DNA from: Klebsiella indica
Lineage (GTDB): Bacteria; Pseudomonadota; Gammaproteobacteria; Enterobacterales; Enterobacteriaceae
Reading direction: 5' to 3'
NCBI RefSeq assembly: GCF_005860775.1
Contig: NZ_VCHQ01000006.1
Location: 1 to 64,000 of the forward strand
Length of the DNA stretch: 64,000 nucleotides
Part shown: piece after piece, positions 1-7,848 of the stretch
Position numbering within the stretch: the stretch's first letter is position 1
Layout of the letters: every line of letters begins with the position of its first letter
Translations under genes and position numbers: made by a program
The notes under the pieces: generated by a model
What the model saw: the letters and a program-made list of their open reading frames with translations, nothing else
What the model was told of the DNA's origin: nothing
Databases searched by the model: none

Positions 1-294
1 TTTGCTGACACTGGTGTAATCCGGGCAGCGCAAAGGAATGCCCATCAGGGCAAAAATGGAATCAATAAAGCCCTGTGCAGCCCGCAGGGTCAGCCGGAAA
101 ACGCGCTTAACGACCAGAACGGTAGTGATGGCAAGGTCTGAATAACGCAGAGGTCTGCCTCGTGATGAGGGCGTTGCTGATTCGTACCACGCCTGAATGG
201 CTTCGTCGTCCAGCCAGAAAGTGACGGAGCCGCGATGAATGAGGGCCTTGTTATAGGCCTTCCAGTTGGTGATTTTGTACTTCTGCTTTGCCAC
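1..294 (-). CDS. IS903-type transposase, N-terminal 98 residues (partial)
   Basis: Reading leftward from a GTG at 294, the product begins with V/M-AKQKYKITNWKAYNKALIH and continues through a VTFWLDDEAI and a GRPLRYSDLAITTVLV stretch, all typical of the IS903/IS102 transposase N-terminus. The family protein is about 307 residues, so roughly one third is present; the catalytic DDE core lies outside the window. The GTG start agrees with known IS903 transposases and sits about 60 bp inside the terminal repeat. The reading frame is open to the edge with no sign of decay. Family assignment is from recognisable sequence; activity cannot be judged. Confidence 0.9.
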   Translation of the reverse strand, partial: MAKQKYKITNWKAYNKALIHRGSVTFWLDDEAIQAWYESATPSSRGRPLRYSDLAITTVLVVKRVFRLTLRAAQGFIDSIFALMGIPLRCPDYTSVSK

Positions 295-371
295 GGTGTT
301 GTCTGTATTATCAGGATAATGCGTGATCTGATCCTGCCGCTTGGCAAAAGTTCGATTTATTCAACAAAGCC
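1..371 (-). mobile_element. Right end of an IS903-like (IS5 family) insertion sequence, cut by window edge
   Basis: The 18-bp terminal sequence GATTTATTCAACAAAGCC at 354-371 is the IS903-type inverted repeat (seen). Inside it lies the N-terminal part of an IS903-type transposase on the minus strand. The other end and its target duplication lie left of the window, so completeness cannot be judged. The DNA just outside the repeat (372 onward) is the insertion junction; IS903 normally duplicates 9 bp, which would start with ATCAACAGC here. The element marks the left boundary of the accessory segment. Confidence 0.9.
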
Positions 372-746
372 ATCAACAGCCACAAAACGTCATTTCCTGA
401 TGAAAACAATTTTATATGAGCTAAGCGACTGCGCCAGCTCAATTAACCCATACCATAAAAAGAATAATGGCTCTAATATCATGTTGTTGTCATTAGAACC
501 GTACTTTGTCGCAAAAATACAATACCGCTCCGTGCTAATCCATTATCACTATACCGACAGAACGCTGATTGTTGATATATACCATTAATACTTCAAGCAA
601 CATCGTTATTGGCTACTGGCGCTCACCCTTGCCACGAACTATTTGTTCGTTCCCGGGGATGCGCTGAGTTTTCGCCTTGATGCAACGCGAATTATTTTAC
701 AAATATCAACACAACTCAATGAGATACTACTACTACGAGGTTCATT
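372..746. other. Intergenic region between the IS end and the ornithine-cyclodeaminase-like gene
   Basis: 375 bases without a supported gene. The first part is AT-rich. An inverted repeat ACGAAC-TATTT-GTTCGT sits at 634-650. Around 590-740 one plus-strand frame reads WLLALTLATNYLFVPGDALS, which looks protein-like and could be a remnant of a gene truncated by the IS insertion, but it has no start and no recognised family. The leader of the next gene carries a weak ribosome site (CGAGG near 736). Confidence 0.4.
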
Positions 747-1886
747 ATGTCTGACAGCACCCGGATCGATTTCATCTACCTTTCCGAACAGGATATGATA
801 AAAGCCGGCGTCACCAATATGAGCGCCTGTGTCGATACAATGGAACAGATGTTTGTTCTGTTATATCGCGGTGATTATCGTATGGCTGGCGCAAACAATG
901 ATTCGCACGGTGCCATGGTGACTTTCCCGGAAGACTCCCCGTTTCCTAACATGCCAAAACCCACTGCTGATCGGCGTTTTATGGCAATGCCGGCATATCT
1001 TGGCGGGGATTTTTGTACCGCTGGCGTAAAATGGTATGGTTCCAACATCGCAAACCGCGAAAAAAGCCTGCCGCGTTCTATTCTGATGTTTACCCTCAAT
1101 GACGCTGACACCGGGGCGCCTTTAGCCCATATGTCTGCTAACTTACTGTCTGCATACCGTACAGGTGCCATTCCAGGTGTGGGCGCTCGCTATCTGGCAC
1201 GTAAGGATTCGAAAACCATTGGCCTGCTGGGGCCAGGAGTCATGGGGAAAACCACTGTCGCCGCATTTATTGCCGTTTGCCCGCAAATCGACACCCTAAA
1301 AATCAAAGGACGAGGCCAGAAAAGCCTTAACAGTTTTATTTCATGGGCAAAAGAAAACTACCCACAAATTACCACCATTGAAGTCGTGGAAACTCTCGAA
1401 GAAGTCGTTCGCGACTCAGATATCGTGACTTATTGTAATTCAGGCGAAACGGGTGATCCTTCAACCTATCCCATGGTAAAACGCGAATGGGTTAAGCCTG
1501 GCGCATTTCTGGCGATGCCTGCCTATTGTAATATTGATGAAGGAATGGAGCAGGCCGACGTGCGTAAAGTCGTCGATAATACCGGCCTGTATAAAGCCTG
1601 GTATGAAGAAGTCCCCAAACCGGCACATAAATATATCCCGGTCATTGGCGTTCGGTTTATGGATATGCTCGATGAAGGGAAAATGACTGCCGAGCAAATT
1701 GAAGATATCGGCAAAATTATCGCGGGAGATGCGCCGGCCCGTAATAATGATGAAGAGATAATCATTATGTCCGTCGGCGGTATGCCCGTTGAGGACGTCG
1801 CCTGGGGCACAGTAATATACCGCAACGCTCTCGCCAAAAATATTGGCGTGAAACTGAATCTTTGGGAAACGCCAGTTCTTAGTTAA
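747..1886 (+). CDS. Ornithine cyclodeaminase / mu-crystallin family protein
   Basis: A 379-residue protein of the ornithine cyclodeaminase/mu-crystallin fold. A nucleotide-binding Rossmann motif GLLGPGVMG lies near residues 159-167. The GVKWYGSN segment near 93-100 carries the Lys expected in the active site, and AYRTGA near 136-141 matches the family core. Members include NAD-dependent ornithine cyclodeaminases and imine/ketimine reductases, so the exact reaction is unknown; some annotations give related proteins an amine-oxidase subunit name, which I could not check. The gene is followed by a RidA-family gene and an FAD oxidoreductase on the same strand. That set suggests amine oxidation with handling of the imine product (inference). 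Confidence 0.75.
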   Translation: MSDSTRIDFIYLSEQDMIKAGVTNMSACVDTMEQMFVLLYRGDYRMAGANNDSHGAMVTFPEDSPFPNMPKPTADRRFMAMPAYLGGDFCTAGVKWYGSNIANREKSLPRSILMFTLNDADTGAPLAHMSANLLSAYRTGAIPGVGARYLARKDSKTIGLLGPGVMGKTTVAAFIAVCPQIDTLKIKGRGQKSLNSFISWAKENYPQITTIEVVETLEEVVRDSDIVTYCNSGETGDPSTYPMVKREWVKPGAFLAMPAYCNIDEGMEQADVRKVVDNTGLYKAWYEEVPKPAHKYIPVIGVRFMDMLDEGKMTAEQIEDIGKIIAGDAPARNNDEEIIIMSVGGMPVEDVAWGTVIYRNALAKNIGVKLNLWETPVLS

Positions 1887-1892
1887 ATCACA

Positions 1893-1926
1893 GACAAGGG
1901 AGGCGATTTAAATTGTCTCTCTTGTC
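1893..1926. terminator. Long intercistronic hairpin
   Basis: Two 17-base arms, the first beginning GACAAGGGAGG and the second ending CTCTCTTGTC, pair over their whole length if G-U pairs are allowed. It lies 7 bases after the upstream stop codon and 33 bases before the ridA-like start, followed a few bases later by TTTTT. It could be a leaky terminator, an attenuator or an mRNA-stability hairpin. Confidence 0.5.
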
Positions 1927-1958
1927 ATAACATTTTTACTCTCTAACGGATAAAAATC

Positions 1959-2381
1959 ATGCCACAAATCATTAAAGTCAACAGCGGTTCACCCTTTGAA
2001 GCTGAAGCCAGTTATTCACGTATTGTTGCTGTCGATAACTGGATTTATGTCTCCAATACTGCGGGACGCAATCCACAAACTAAAATCATTTCCGATGACA
2101 TCACTGAACAAACGCATCAGGTTTTCGCTAATATTGAAACGGCACTGGCGGCTGTGGATATAAAACTGGCGGATGTCATTTTTTCCCGAGTGTATATTCA
2201 GGATCCAAACGATATTCCCGCTGTTATCCCGATTCTTGGACATAAATTTCGCGGCATCAATCCGGCAACAACAATAACCTGCCCACCACTTGGCAGCTCA
2301 ATTTATAAAGTTGAGATCGAAGTGACCGCATATCGCAATGCGTCAACCGCAGATGTGAAAACGATCACTGTCGGCTCATAA
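1959..2381 (+). CDS. RidA/YjgF/YER057c-family protein lacking the canonical Arg
   Basis: A 140-residue cytosolic protein with the Rid fold. The segment from about ETALAAVDIKLADVIFSRVYIQDPND through KVEIEVTAY aligns with the RidA core. In authentic RidA the deaminase activity on 2-aminoacrylate needs an Arg in the PARS motif; here the matching position reads PATT (Thr about 104), while the Glu of the final strand (VEIEV) is kept. This puts the protein in a divergent Rid subgroup, not a true RidA (inference from alignment by eye). It sits between an ornithine-cyclodeaminase-like gene and a DadA-like oxidoreductase, so a role in imine chemistry specific to that pathway is plausible. Confidence 0.8.
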   Translation: MPQIIKVNSGSPFEAEASYSRIVAVDNWIYVSNTAGRNPQTKIISDDITEQTHQVFANIETALAAVDIKLADVIFSRVYIQDPNDIPAVIPILGHKFRGINPATTITCPPLGSSIYKVEIEVTAYRNASTADVKTITVGS

Positions 2382-2440
2382 ATAGTGATCGCGATGTAAC
2401 GATCAATACCGAAAAGTTTATTATCTAAGGATTCCCCCTT

Positions 2441-3733
2441 ATGGCTCCGAAAATCGCCCCTGTTCGTACCTCCGACCAACTTCCCTCGTCAACTACGGTT
2501 GTCGTTATTGGCGGTGGCATTGTTGGGCTGACGGCAGCATTAACACTGGCCGAGCGCAATATTAGCGTGGTTGTACTGGAGAAAGGACATCTCGTCGGGG
2601 AACAATCATCGCGAAACTTAGGCTGGGTTCGAAAAACCAGCCGAAGCGCCGATGATATTCCGCTGGCTCAAGCGGCCGATCGTCTCTGGTCTACGATGGC
2701 TGAACGCGTAGGATGCGATGTTGGCTATCGCCAGGCCGGGATCATGTTCATTGCGCGCAACGAAGCGCAAATGGCGATGCATGAAAACTGGCTGAATTCA
2801 GTGCGCGATCTCGCGTTAGATTCTCGCCTGCTCAGCGCGCAACAGATAGCCAATCTGGTTCCAGGCGGTAAAGGGCAATGGCGAGGGGGTATCTATACCG
2901 CATCAGACGGGCGGGCGGAACCCACACTGGCTGGCAGCGCGATGGCCAATGCGGCAATCGCCAAAGGCGCAACCATTATTGAAAACTGTGCAGTGCGTAG
3001 CTTATCAACCTCCGGTGGAAAGGTGAGTGGTGTCATCACTGAGAAAGGCGAAATTCAGTGTCAGCACGTGCTACTGGCGGGTGGGTTATGGTCGAGACGT
3101 TTTTTAGGCAACCTCGGTGTATCGCTGCCGACCCTGCCGCTCATTTGCTCGGTATTACGAACACGCCCGATGGAAGGCCCGAGCGAAATTGCTGTCGGCG
3201 CACCTGATTTTTCCTTCCGTAAACACCGGGATGGCGGATACATTATTACTCAACGTGGCGCCCTTGATGCCCCTCTGTCGCTTGACCATATCCTGACGGG
3301 GCTACGCTACGTCCCCCAATTGCGTAGCCAACGCGGCATGCTGCGGGTCTCATTAGGGAAATATTTCTTTAAAGATTTAGCGCTGTCCCGCCGCTGGGGA
3401 AATCACCGTATTTCGCCTTTCGAACGTGTCCGCACCATGGATCCACCAGCCAATATGGCGCTAAACAACGAAGCGATGAATAATCTCAGAGCGGCCTGGC
3501 CTGCTTTCGAAAATGCCGTGATTGAAGAAGCCTGGGCAGGAATCATTGACGTCACCCCGGATTCAAACCCGGTCATTGGACATGTTGATAAAATTCCAGG
3601 GCTGACATTAGCCACCGGTTTTTCCGGTCATGGCTTTGGGACATCGCCAGCAGCGGGCCAACTGGCGGCAGATCTCATCACCGGGAGCACGCCACTGATA
3701 AACCCTGCGCCATATCGGTTTTCCCGGTTTTAA
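2441..3733 (+). CDS. FAD-dependent oxidoreductase, DadA/glycine-oxidase (DAO) family
   Basis: A 430-residue flavoprotein. The FAD-binding motif VVVIGGGIVGLTAALTLAE lies near residues 20-38, with an acidic strand end (VVVLEKG). The C-terminal GFSGHGFGTSPAAGQLAADL is the second conserved FAD contact of the DAO superfamily. Such enzymes oxidise D-amino acids, sarcosine or other amines to imines, with electrons going to oxygen or the respiratory chain. The start at 2441 follows an AAGGATT ribosome site. As third gene of the set after the ornithine-cyclodeaminase-like and Rid-like genes, it probably supplies the imine. Substrate is not predictable from sequence alone; resemblance to HcnC-type enzymes is a general family feature. 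Confidence 0.8.
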   Translation: MAPKIAPVRTSDQLPSSTTVVVIGGGIVGLTAALTLAERNISVVVLEKGHLVGEQSSRNLGWVRKTSRSADDIPLAQAADRLWSTMAERVGCDVGYRQAGIMFIARNEAQMAMHENWLNSVRDLALDSRLLSAQQIANLVPGGKGQWRGGIYTASDGRAEPTLAGSAMANAAIAKGATIIENCAVRSLSTSGGKVSGVITEKGEIQCQHVLLAGGLWSRRFLGNLGVSLPTLPLICSVLRTRPMEGPSEIAVGAPDFSFRKHRDGGYIITQRGALDAPLSLDHILTGLRYVPQLRSQRGMLRVSLGKYFFKDLALSRRWGNHRISPFERVRTMDPPANMALNNEAMNNLRAAWPAFENAVIEEAWAGIIDVTPDSNPVIGHVDKIPGLTLATGFSGHGFGTSPAAGQLAADLITGSTPLINPAPYRFSRF

Positions 3734-3948
3734 ACACCAACAATGGCCTCATGCGCCCCGTTTCAGGATATATGCCCTGTTTCGGGGCAACGCCCTTCTC
3801 TTCTCCGGCCATTTGTGATCACGGATAATGCCATCGCTTTCTCAATAATCTTCGTTAATACAAACACCTGGATAGGAAAGTGTTTCTATTTGTTAATATC
3901 ATCGTGTAATACGAAGCAAATCAATTTTTGGTATGGAACATGCATCTT

Positions 3949-3972
3949 GTTTTTTGACCTGAATCAAAAAAC
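3949..3972. promoter_or_regulatory. Perfect 9-bp inverted repeat overlapping the leader of the araC-type gene
   Basis: GTTTTTTGA, a 6-base spacer, then TCAAAAAAC, ending 10 bases before the ATG at 3983 and directly abutting the ribosome-binding GGAG at 3974-3977. It could be an operator for autoregulation or an RNA hairpin that limits ribosome access. Confidence 0.5.
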
Positions 3973-3982
3973 TGGAGTTAAC

Positions 3983-4882
3983 ATGTCACAGTTAACAAGT
4001 GCTCTTAAGCCTAAAGGTATTCATCCGCTACAGCCTCACTTTGTTGCCTGTGGAAATGACAGCTATAAAGAGCACGTCTTAAACGACGATAGAATTTCTC
4101 ATTTTTATACTTTCAAAGTTACAGGCAAAGAAAATCAGACACTTGCCGTGCCTGATGGGTGTACAGATATCGTTTTTGATTGTGATGAACATTCTCGTGG
4201 CGCACGTATCTGCGGCACCACGTTAACCACACACTCTACGGAATTTAAGGCCGGACATGAGTATTTTGGGGTGCGCTTTCTGCCTGGCATCGTCCCCGGT
4301 TTTAGCGATCTTTCCGCCGAAGATCTCGCCGATAAAGAGATCAACATCCTTGACTCGCTGAGCAATGCGCAAAATTTGATCGAAGAGATAACATCATGCA
4401 CCAGTTTCATGCAAAGAACGTCGCTCTTCCAGTCTAAGTATGCCCCACATCTGATCCGTGACATTTCAGATATCACCAAATATATGATTCAAACTATTCA
4501 GCAATGCAAAGGCGATATTCGCATTGAAGAACTGCAACGCCTGACTGGCTACAGTTGCCGAACCATCCAACGCATGTTCAGGCAGGATACCGGTCTGTCG
4601 CCGAAAACATTCTGCCGGTTAATCAGATTCCAAATCGCTATCGGCTTGATCAGTACAAACAAGAAACTGTCTCTTTCATCGCTTTCACTGGATCTCGGAT
4701 ACAGCGATCAATCACATTTTCTGCGTGAATTTAAGTCGCTGAGCAATATGACGCCCGGAGAATATAAAAGTTATGCCTCGAACATCAAACTACCTATGGA
4801 TGATTATCTCTTTGCACCGCCAGCAGAGTCCAAAAACCTCTCAACTCGCCGCTATGGAAACCACACCAACACCTTATTATGA
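3983..4882 (+). CDS. AraC-family transcriptional regulator
   Basis: 299 residues from the ATG at 3983, chosen because GGAG precedes it by 5 bases; the frame is open further upstream but that part looks non-coding. The C-terminal third carries two helix-turn-helix units: IRIEELQRLTGYSCRTIQRM and a second around SLSSLSLDLGYSDQSHFLRE, the latter a clear AraC signature. The N-terminal half (PDGCTDIVFDCDE, GVRFLPG) resembles the small ligand-sensing domain found in many uncharacterised AraC proteins. It lies immediately downstream of the amine-oxidation set on the same strand and is its likely regulator (inference). An inverted repeat overlaps its leader. Confidence 0.85.
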   Translation: MSQLTSALKPKGIHPLQPHFVACGNDSYKEHVLNDDRISHFYTFKVTGKENQTLAVPDGCTDIVFDCDEHSRGARICGTTLTTHSTEFKAGHEYFGVRFLPGIVPGFSDLSAEDLADKEINILDSLSNAQNLIEEITSCTSFMQRTSLFQSKYAPHLIRDISDITKYMIQTIQQCKGDIRIEELQRLTGYSCRTIQRMFRQDTGLSPKTFCRLIRFQIAIGLISTNKKLSLSSLSLDLGYSDQSHFLREFKSLSNMTPGEYKSYASNIKLPMDDYLFAPPAESKNLSTRRYGNHTNTLL

Positions 4883-4999
4883 ACTCGCCATCAGGGGGAT
4901 TTTCCCTACATAAATGCCGCAGGATATCTCTCCTGGCGAATGACATCAGCGTTCTTCGTTATCTTCATGGCCCAGGTTTTCTTAGACCTGAACCCGCCT

Positions 5000-5911
5000 T
5001 TATTCATTCCACTTCGGTCTGGCCACCGTATTCTTCTTCAGGAGATCACGAAACGCTTTCAAAAAAGGTTCATTGCTGCGCCCGCGTTTGCATATCGCCG
5101 AGAATGGCGACTGAAAACCAAACTCATTAGGCAATAATACCCGCAGCCGATTCTCTTTAATCCACGGCCAGGCGTAATGCTCTGGAAGATAACCGATATA
5201 TTTCCCCGACAGAATCAACAGCAGCTGCGCATCCACCGTTTCAACGGTGGCGCTGCCCTTGCTGAATCCACGCCGCCGCAGGTCGCTGGTGTTCCAGTAA
5301 CTGCGTGTTACCAGCGGGCACTGGCTGATCTGATCTTTGTCCAGTTGTCGGCTGAAGAACATCGGATGCAGATCGCTACAGTAGAGCCAGTGCTGCTCGC
5401 GATACAGCGGTTCGCTGATAATGTTATGCACCTGCGAGTTATAGCTGCCAATGGCAAGATCGATCTGGTTATTCAATACGCCGTTAAGCTGTTCCGCCGG
5501 GGTACGGATAATCAGCTTGATATGCACATTGGGGAACTTATCGCTAAAGCTGCGTAGCACCACCGGCAGCGACAGCGCGGTTTCGGTTTCGATGGAGTCG
5601 AGCACTGAGATACAAATCGTTCCACTGTGCTCGCCTTTTAGCAGCGCCGACTGGCGCTCCAGCTCGTTCAGTTCACTCAGTACGCGGATCGCCTGCTGCA
5701 AAAAATGCTGGCCCTTCTCGGTCAGGGCAAAACCGCCGCGTCCGCGCTGGCACAGGCTAAAACCAAGCTGGCTTTCCAGTTGCGACATCGCATTGCTGAT
5801 CGCGGATACAGAGATCCCCAGCTCCTGCTGGGCCCGGTTATAGCTCTCAAGACGGGCCACCGTCTCGAAAACCTGTAGCTGTCGAATATTTAGCGTGGCG
5901 TCATTAAGCAT
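5000..5911 (-). CDS. LysR-family transcriptional regulator
   Basis: 303 residues. The N-terminal winged HTH (LNIRQLQVFETVARLESYNRAQQELGISVSAISNAMSQLE) is typical of LysR proteins, followed by a periplasmic-binding-like effector domain (IDLAIGSYN near residue 155). The gene is transcribed divergently from the guanidinobutyrase-like gene across 115 bases, the normal arrangement for a LysR protein and its target operon. In Pseudomonas a LysR-type regulator likewise adjoins guanidinobutyrase (established for that pathway; orthology not shown here). The inducer is probably the imported substrate or a catabolite. The 3' end is convergent with the AraC gene, separated by 117 bases. Confidence 0.9.
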   Translation of the reverse strand: MLNDATLNIRQLQVFETVARLESYNRAQQELGISVSAISNAMSQLESQLGFSLCQRGRGGFALTEKGQHFLQQAIRVLSELNELERQSALLKGEHSGTICISVLDSIETETALSLPVVLRSFSDKFPNVHIKLIIRTPAEQLNGVLNNQIDLAIGSYNSQVHNIISEPLYREQHWLYCSDLHPMFFSRQLDKDQISQCPLVTRSYWNTSDLRRRGFSKGSATVETVDAQLLLILSGKYIGYLPEHYAWPWIKENRLRVLLPNEFGFQSPFSAICKRGRSNEPFLKAFRDLLKKNTVARPKWNE

Positions 5912-5916
5912 GGCGT

Positions 5917-5940
5917 TTAGTTCACAAATAAATGAACTGA
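5917..5940. promoter_or_regulatory. Candidate LysR-type operator
   Basis: An inverted repeat AGTTCA-N8-TGAACT (5919-5924 and 5933-5938; nearly perfect out to 5917-5940) lies just upstream of the lysR start codon in the divergent promoter region. Position and symmetry fit a LysR regulatory or autoregulatory site; no direct evidence of binding. Confidence 0.4.
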
Positions 5941-6026
5941 GTATTTACGGCAGACGATGTAAAGTCCAGCACATCTTTCGCACAATCCCTGCTGTTGAGT
6001 TTTGTATGTCAGATTCAGGAGCAGAA

Positions 6027-6977
6027 ATGGATAACGTCTTTCATCAACCGCAAGGTGGCAACGAGATGCCGCGCTTTGCTGGCCGCGCAACAATGATGCG
6101 CCTGCCATTTATTGAAGATTTACAGGGACTTGATGCAGCATTCGTCGGCATTCCGCTGGATATCGGAACGTCCCAGCGCTCAGGGACGCGCTACGGACCA
6201 CGCTATATTCGTAACGAATCAGTCATGATTCGTCCATACAACATGGCTACCGGCGCGGCCCCCTTTGATTCACTGTCGGTAGCGGATATCGGTGACGTAG
6301 CGATTAACACCTACAGTCTGCTGAAATCCGTGCAGATCATCGAAGATTACTACACTGGTTTAAATAGTTTCCCGCTGATTCCCCTGACGCTGGGGGGCGA
6401 CCACACCATCACCCTGCCGATCCTGCGCGCGCTGACCAAAAAACATGGTCCGGTCGGCCTGATTCATGTTGATGCCCATACCGATACCAACGATGAGATG
6501 TTCGGCGAAAAAATCGCCCACGGCACCACCTTCCGCCGCGCCGTCGAAGAGGGGCTGCTGGACCTTAAACGCGTCGTCCAGATCGGGCAGCGTGCGCAAG
6601 GCTACGCTGCCGGTGACTTCCAGTGGGGCGTCGATCAGGGCTTTCGTCTGGTGCAGGCGGAGCAATGCTGGCACAAATCCCTGGCACCGCTGATGGCGGA
6701 AGTTCGCCAGCAAATGGGCGAGGGTCCGGTCTATCTCAGCTTTGATATCGACAGCCTCGATCCCATCTGGGCGCCCGGCACCGGCACCCCGGAAGTGGGC
6801 GGCCTGACGTCGATTCAGGCGCTGGAGATTGTGCGCGGCTGCCGCGGCCTGAACCTGATTGGCTGCGACCTCGTTGAAGTCTCCCCGCCCTATGACATCA
6901 GCGGCAACACCGCGCAGCTGGCCGCCAACCTGCTGTATGAAATGCTCTGCGTTCTCCCCGGCGTGAAATATGAATAG
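6027..6977 (+). CDS. Ureohydrolase of the agmatinase family, guanidinobutyrase-like
   Basis: 316 residues from the ATG at 6027, chosen for the AGGAG five bases upstream; an ATG at 6006 is possible. All manganese ligands of the arginase/agmatinase fold are present: GGDH (H126), DAHTD (D149, H151, D153) and FDID (D240, D242). The N-terminal HQPQGGNEMPRF, the central RPYNMATGAAPFDSL and the C-terminal NLLYEMLCVLPGV closely resemble Pseudomonas guanidinobutyrase GbuA as I remember it. That enzyme cleaves 4-guanidinobutyrate to GABA and urea. Exact substrate here could be another omega-guanidino acid. First gene of a co-directional catabolic operon reaching to about 12960; the next start is 10 bases away. 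Confidence 0.85.
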   Translation: MDNVFHQPQGGNEMPRFAGRATMMRLPFIEDLQGLDAAFVGIPLDIGTSQRSGTRYGPRYIRNESVMIRPYNMATGAAPFDSLSVADIGDVAINTYSLLKSVQIIEDYYTGLNSFPLIPLTLGGDHTITLPILRALTKKHGPVGLIHVDAHTDTNDEMFGEKIAHGTTFRRAVEEGLLDLKRVVQIGQRAQGYAAGDFQWGVDQGFRLVQAEQCWHKSLAPLMAEVRQQMGEGPVYLSFDIDSLDPIWAPGTGTPEVGGLTSIQALEIVRGCRGLNLIGCDLVEVSPPYDISGNTAQLAANLLYEMLCVLPGVKYE

Positions 6978-6987
6978 AGGATAAACC

Positions 6988-7836
6988 ATGCAGCTCAACG
7001 TCTTTCGCACGCTGTGGGGCGTCACCACCCCGTGGCAGCAAACGGTTAGCGAACTCAAAAGCGCCGGCTGCTGCGGCATTGAAGCGCGAGTCCCGCTTAG
7101 CGCAGAAGAGCAGCAGACGCTGGGTCGGCGGATTGAAGCGTCGGCGCTCCAGTATATCGCCATCGTGTTTAGCGGCGGCGGCGTCATTCCGGCTCAGTCG
7201 GAAACGCCGGCGCAGCATCTGGAACGTTTAAAAGAACGATTTGCGGCGGCGAAAGCGTTGAATCCTCGTTTCGTCAACCTGCTGGCCGGTAATGATCGCT
7301 GGCCGCTGGCGCAGCAGGTCGATTTTCTCGGTAAGGCTCATGAGCTGGCCGCCGAGTATGAGCTGACCTGCAGCTTTGAAACCCATCGCGCCACGTCGCT
7401 GTATAGCCCATGGCTGACGCTGGAGATCATTCAGCAACTGCCGCAGTTGCGCTTTACCGCGGATATCAGCCACTGGATTGTCGTGAGCGAGCGCCTGCTC
7501 GACGACCCCTGCGATGATTTCAGCACCTTTATTGAACGGGTACACCATATTCAGGCCCGCGTCGGATATGACCAGGGGCCGCAGGTGCCGCATCCCGCCG
7601 CGCCGGAATACCAGGCTGCCCTGCGGTTTCAACAGCGTTTCTGGCAGCAGATCTGGCAATCGCAACGCCAGCGTGGCTACCAGCACACCACGCTGACGCC
7701 GGAATTTGGCCCCGATGGTTATTTGCATCACCTGCCGTTTACCAACGTTCCGGTGGCCGATCTCTGGTCGCTGAACGCCTGGATAGCCCAGCATGAACAG
7801 CAGCATTTTGTTGAATTTACCTCGCTAACTGAATAA
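6988..7836 (+). CDS. Sugar-phosphate isomerase/epimerase-like TIM-barrel protein
   Basis: 282 residues of the xylose-isomerase-like TIM-barrel superfamily (Hyi/IolE/OtnI type). Candidate metal ligands follow the usual spacing: Glu in CSFETHR, Asp/His in FTADISHW, His in VHHIQAR and Glu in TPEFGPDGY. It is 10 bases downstream of the guanidinobutyrase-like gene and 12 bases upstream of the oxygenase gene, so it is certainly co-transcribed. Such proteins isomerise or epimerise keto/aldo acids, and in several catabolic clusters they pair with a class II aldolase, as here. Substrate unknown. Confidence 0.75.
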   Translation: MQLNVFRTLWGVTTPWQQTVSELKSAGCCGIEARVPLSAEEQQTLGRRIEASALQYIAIVFSGGGVIPAQSETPAQHLERLKERFAAAKALNPRFVNLLAGNDRWPLAQQVDFLGKAHELAAEYELTCSFETHRATSLYSPWLTLEIIQQLPQLRFTADISHWIVVSERLLDDPCDDFSTFIERVHHIQARVGYDQGPQVPHPAAPEYQAALRFQQRFWQQIWQSQRQRGYQHTTLTPEFGPDGYLHHLPFTNVPVADLWSLNAWIAQHEQQHFVEFTSLTE

Positions 7837-7848
7837 GGAACTGCCGAA

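Noticed and set aside
235..588. 117-codon plus-strand frame over the IS end
   Set aside because: Starts inside the transposase gene in antisense and crosses the IS terminus; no plausible protein sequence.
4879..5137. Two short plus-strand frames between the AraC and LysR genes
   Set aside because: They lie mostly antisense to the LysR 3' end and lack ribosome sites.
6360..7218. Minus-strand frames opposite the ureohydrolase and TIM-barrel genes
   Set aside because: Shadows of strongly supported genes on the plus strand; rich in His/Arg/Gln as expected from reverse-complement coding DNA.
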